Assembly (NCBI GenBank): GCA_016630955.3
Contig: CM049991.1
Coordinates: forward strand, 1,798,001-1,862,000
Length of the DNA: 64,000 bases
Source of the DNA: Didymella arachidicola
Taxonomy: Eukaryota > Ascomycota > Dothideomycetes > Pleosporales > Didymellaceae
Direction of reading: 5' to 3'
The notes under the pieces were generated by a model. It worked only from the letters and a program-made list of their open reading frames with translations, made no database searches and was not told where the DNA came from. Below are positions 62,783-64,000 of the stretch, piece after piece. A program made the translations under genes and the position numbers. How positions within the stretch are numbered: the first letter of the stretch is position 1; every line of letters begins with the position of its first letter.

Positions 62783-64000
62783 TCACGATACGCATGCTTC
62801 CCACTGCCGGTGAGTCTCCGCCTGCAACAACACCTCCTTCAAGGCCTTAAAGTCCTCACGCAGACTCGAGAACTGCTTCCGCAGCGCTTCGTGATCGGTG
62901 CGCAAGCGGCTGATCTCTGACCGCTTGCCGCCCGTCCACGCCTCCGACCTCTTTGCTACCACGCACCGCTCTTTGGTTAATGCTTCGATTTCATGCATCC
63001 CGGCCTCGAAGCTGAAGCTTCTTCTCGGTGCGCTACTCGGGCTCTGAAGCGGGGTCGTGGCATCTGCGCCGCCATCGAGCGCTTTCGAGTGGTTGCGAAA
63101 TACGCGAGATTTCGGTCGAGAGTAGAGACTGCTCGAGAAGTTTTGCGGATAATCGCCTACAGTCGTTGGGTCTGGTGAGATTTCCACCAGCTTGCGCTTC
63201 TTACTCGTCGCTCGCGACTGCTTCGCTACGTTTCCCTGGAATGCAAGCTGGTTCAGCATCGGACTTGACGCAGGTATCGAGTCGTAGTTGCGCGAGATGT
63301 TGCGTAAAGAGAAAGATTCGTTCGTGCGGGACGATGCAGAGCGGACAGGAATGCTTATAGTAGCTGCCGCGGGTTGAGACAGCTTCGCTTTGGCTGCATG
63401 CCTCCCCGTTGCGCGCGCGACTGGCTGTTCCATGTTGCCCTGGTCATCCTCCGAGAGCAAAGAGCTGCGGCCGCTTGCGATGCACAGTGGCTTGTTTCCC
63501 TTATCAATCACGGCTATCTGAGACTCATTTGTGCGCTGAGCTGCCTCGTTCTTGCCTCTAGCCTTGCGAACCGATGGGAAGCGAGTCGATGGCGGTGTGA
63601 AGAAATCCTGACTGGACCATGCAGACCTTCGCATCGAGCAACACGATGATTTGGAAGCGCGCACTCGCCGTGGCTGACAAAGCGAGACAGTTGAAGCATT
63701 TTTGACTTGGGACTGACGACGTACACGTACAACCGATTCGTTATCACTGTCTGAATCAATCGCCACGTCGACTGGCTGCCGCGATGCAGGCAAAGCGCCC
63801 GACATCAAGGCCTCTGATAGCATCATATCGTGGGCATTTGCTCTAAGTGGCTGCACCACTGGGTTGGCCTCCTCATCATGGTAGTGCAAGGCGTATGGTG
63901 ATTGCGATGGCAGGTCGTGATGCGGAATCATTGTAGAGAATGCGACTCTCGGTGTCTTGTTGGCCTCCAATCTGCTTGCATTGCCCGTCTCATCCAGCCG
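62783..64000 (-). CDS. Hypothetical coiled-coil protein, 5' end beyond window
   Basis: The frame is open from 62783 to the right edge (about 405 codons) with no ATG needed near 63970, where the codon is TTG, so the N terminus lies outside. The protein is Ser/Arg-rich and mostly disordered, with a short acidic DSDSDNES patch, a nuclear-localisation-like KKRKLVEISPDP, and a C-terminal helix/coiled coil (about the last 80 residues, EIEALTKERCVVAKRSE to LKEVLLQAETH). A chromatin or centromere-type role is possible but no family was recognised. Confidence 0.65.
   Translation of the reverse strand, partial: RLDETGNASRLEANKTPRVAFSTMIPHHDLPSQSPYALHYHDEEANPVVQPLRANAHDMMLSEALMSGALPASRQPVDVAIDSDSDNESVVRVRRQSQVKNASTVSLCQPRRVRASKSSCCSMRRSAWSSQDFFTPPSTRFPSVRKARGKNEAAQRTNESQIAVIDKGNKPLCIASGRSSLLSEDDQGNMEQPVARATGRHAAKAKLSQPAAATISIPVRSASSRTNESFSLRNISRNYDSIPASSPMLNQLAFQGNVAKQSRATSKKRKLVEISPDPTTVGDYPQNFSSSLYSRPKSRVFRNHSKALDGGADATTPLQSPSSAPRRSFSFEAGMHEIEALTKERCVVAKRSEAWTGGKRSEISRLRTDHEALRKQFSSLREDFKALKEVLLQAETHRQWEACVS

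Overview
The window looks like a chromosomal segment of a filamentous ascomycete (Pezizomycotina, possibly Dothideomycetes). The evidence is the many 46-57 bp GT-AG introns, a HET-domain gene, an AA9 lytic polysaccharide monooxygenase, Fot1/pogo-type DNA transposons, a Tad1-type LINE, and C-to-T/G-to-A decay in CpA context typical of repeat-induced point mutation (RIP). The species cannot be named from the sequence.

Layout. 1-19.2 kb is a transposon nest. Family A (1.865 kb) has three near-identical copies and family B (1.864 kb) has two. One A plus one B, with a 105 bp spacer, form a 3,834 bp block that occurs twice in inverted orientation (1689-5522 and 8217-12050). Each block is flanked by TA. 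Between the arms lies a RIP-decayed family D element. Family C (12721-14575) sits inside the terminal repeat of a decayed B-like element (B'), and a 5'-truncated LINE then inserted into the C/B' junction, leaving a 14 bp target duplication.

19.2-28.1 kb is a gene-bearing island: AA9 LPMO, SBF-like/Rch1-type transporter, 5-formyl-THF cyclo-ligase-like protein, small secreted protein and a HET protein. 28.1-34.06 kb is an almost full-length Tad1-like LINE (ORF1 open, ORF2 broken by four nonsense transitions), followed to about 34.8 kb by relics of further pogo-type ends.

35.5-64 kb is ordinary genic DNA: a DUF1593/Sde182-type secreted protein, the WD40 ribosome-biogenesis protein Jip5, a secreted phosphoglycerate-mutase-like phosphatase, a rhodopsin-domain membrane protein, a mitochondrial two-TM protein divergent from a secreted glutaminyl-peptide cyclotransferase, a large hypothetical protein, an Fe/Mn superoxide dismutase with a signal-like leader, several small or membrane hypotheticals, a fatty-acid desaturase-like enzyme, and a 5'-truncated coiled-coil protein at the right edge. 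Gene models with introns are my own splice calls, based on reading-frame continuity and donor/acceptor motifs.

The most interesting structure is in the transposons. The A+B block seems to have moved as one composite. Every pogo family here has terminal repeats built on a motif duplicated at 16-17 bp spacing. A RIP mutation also appears to have created the TA site that family C later used.
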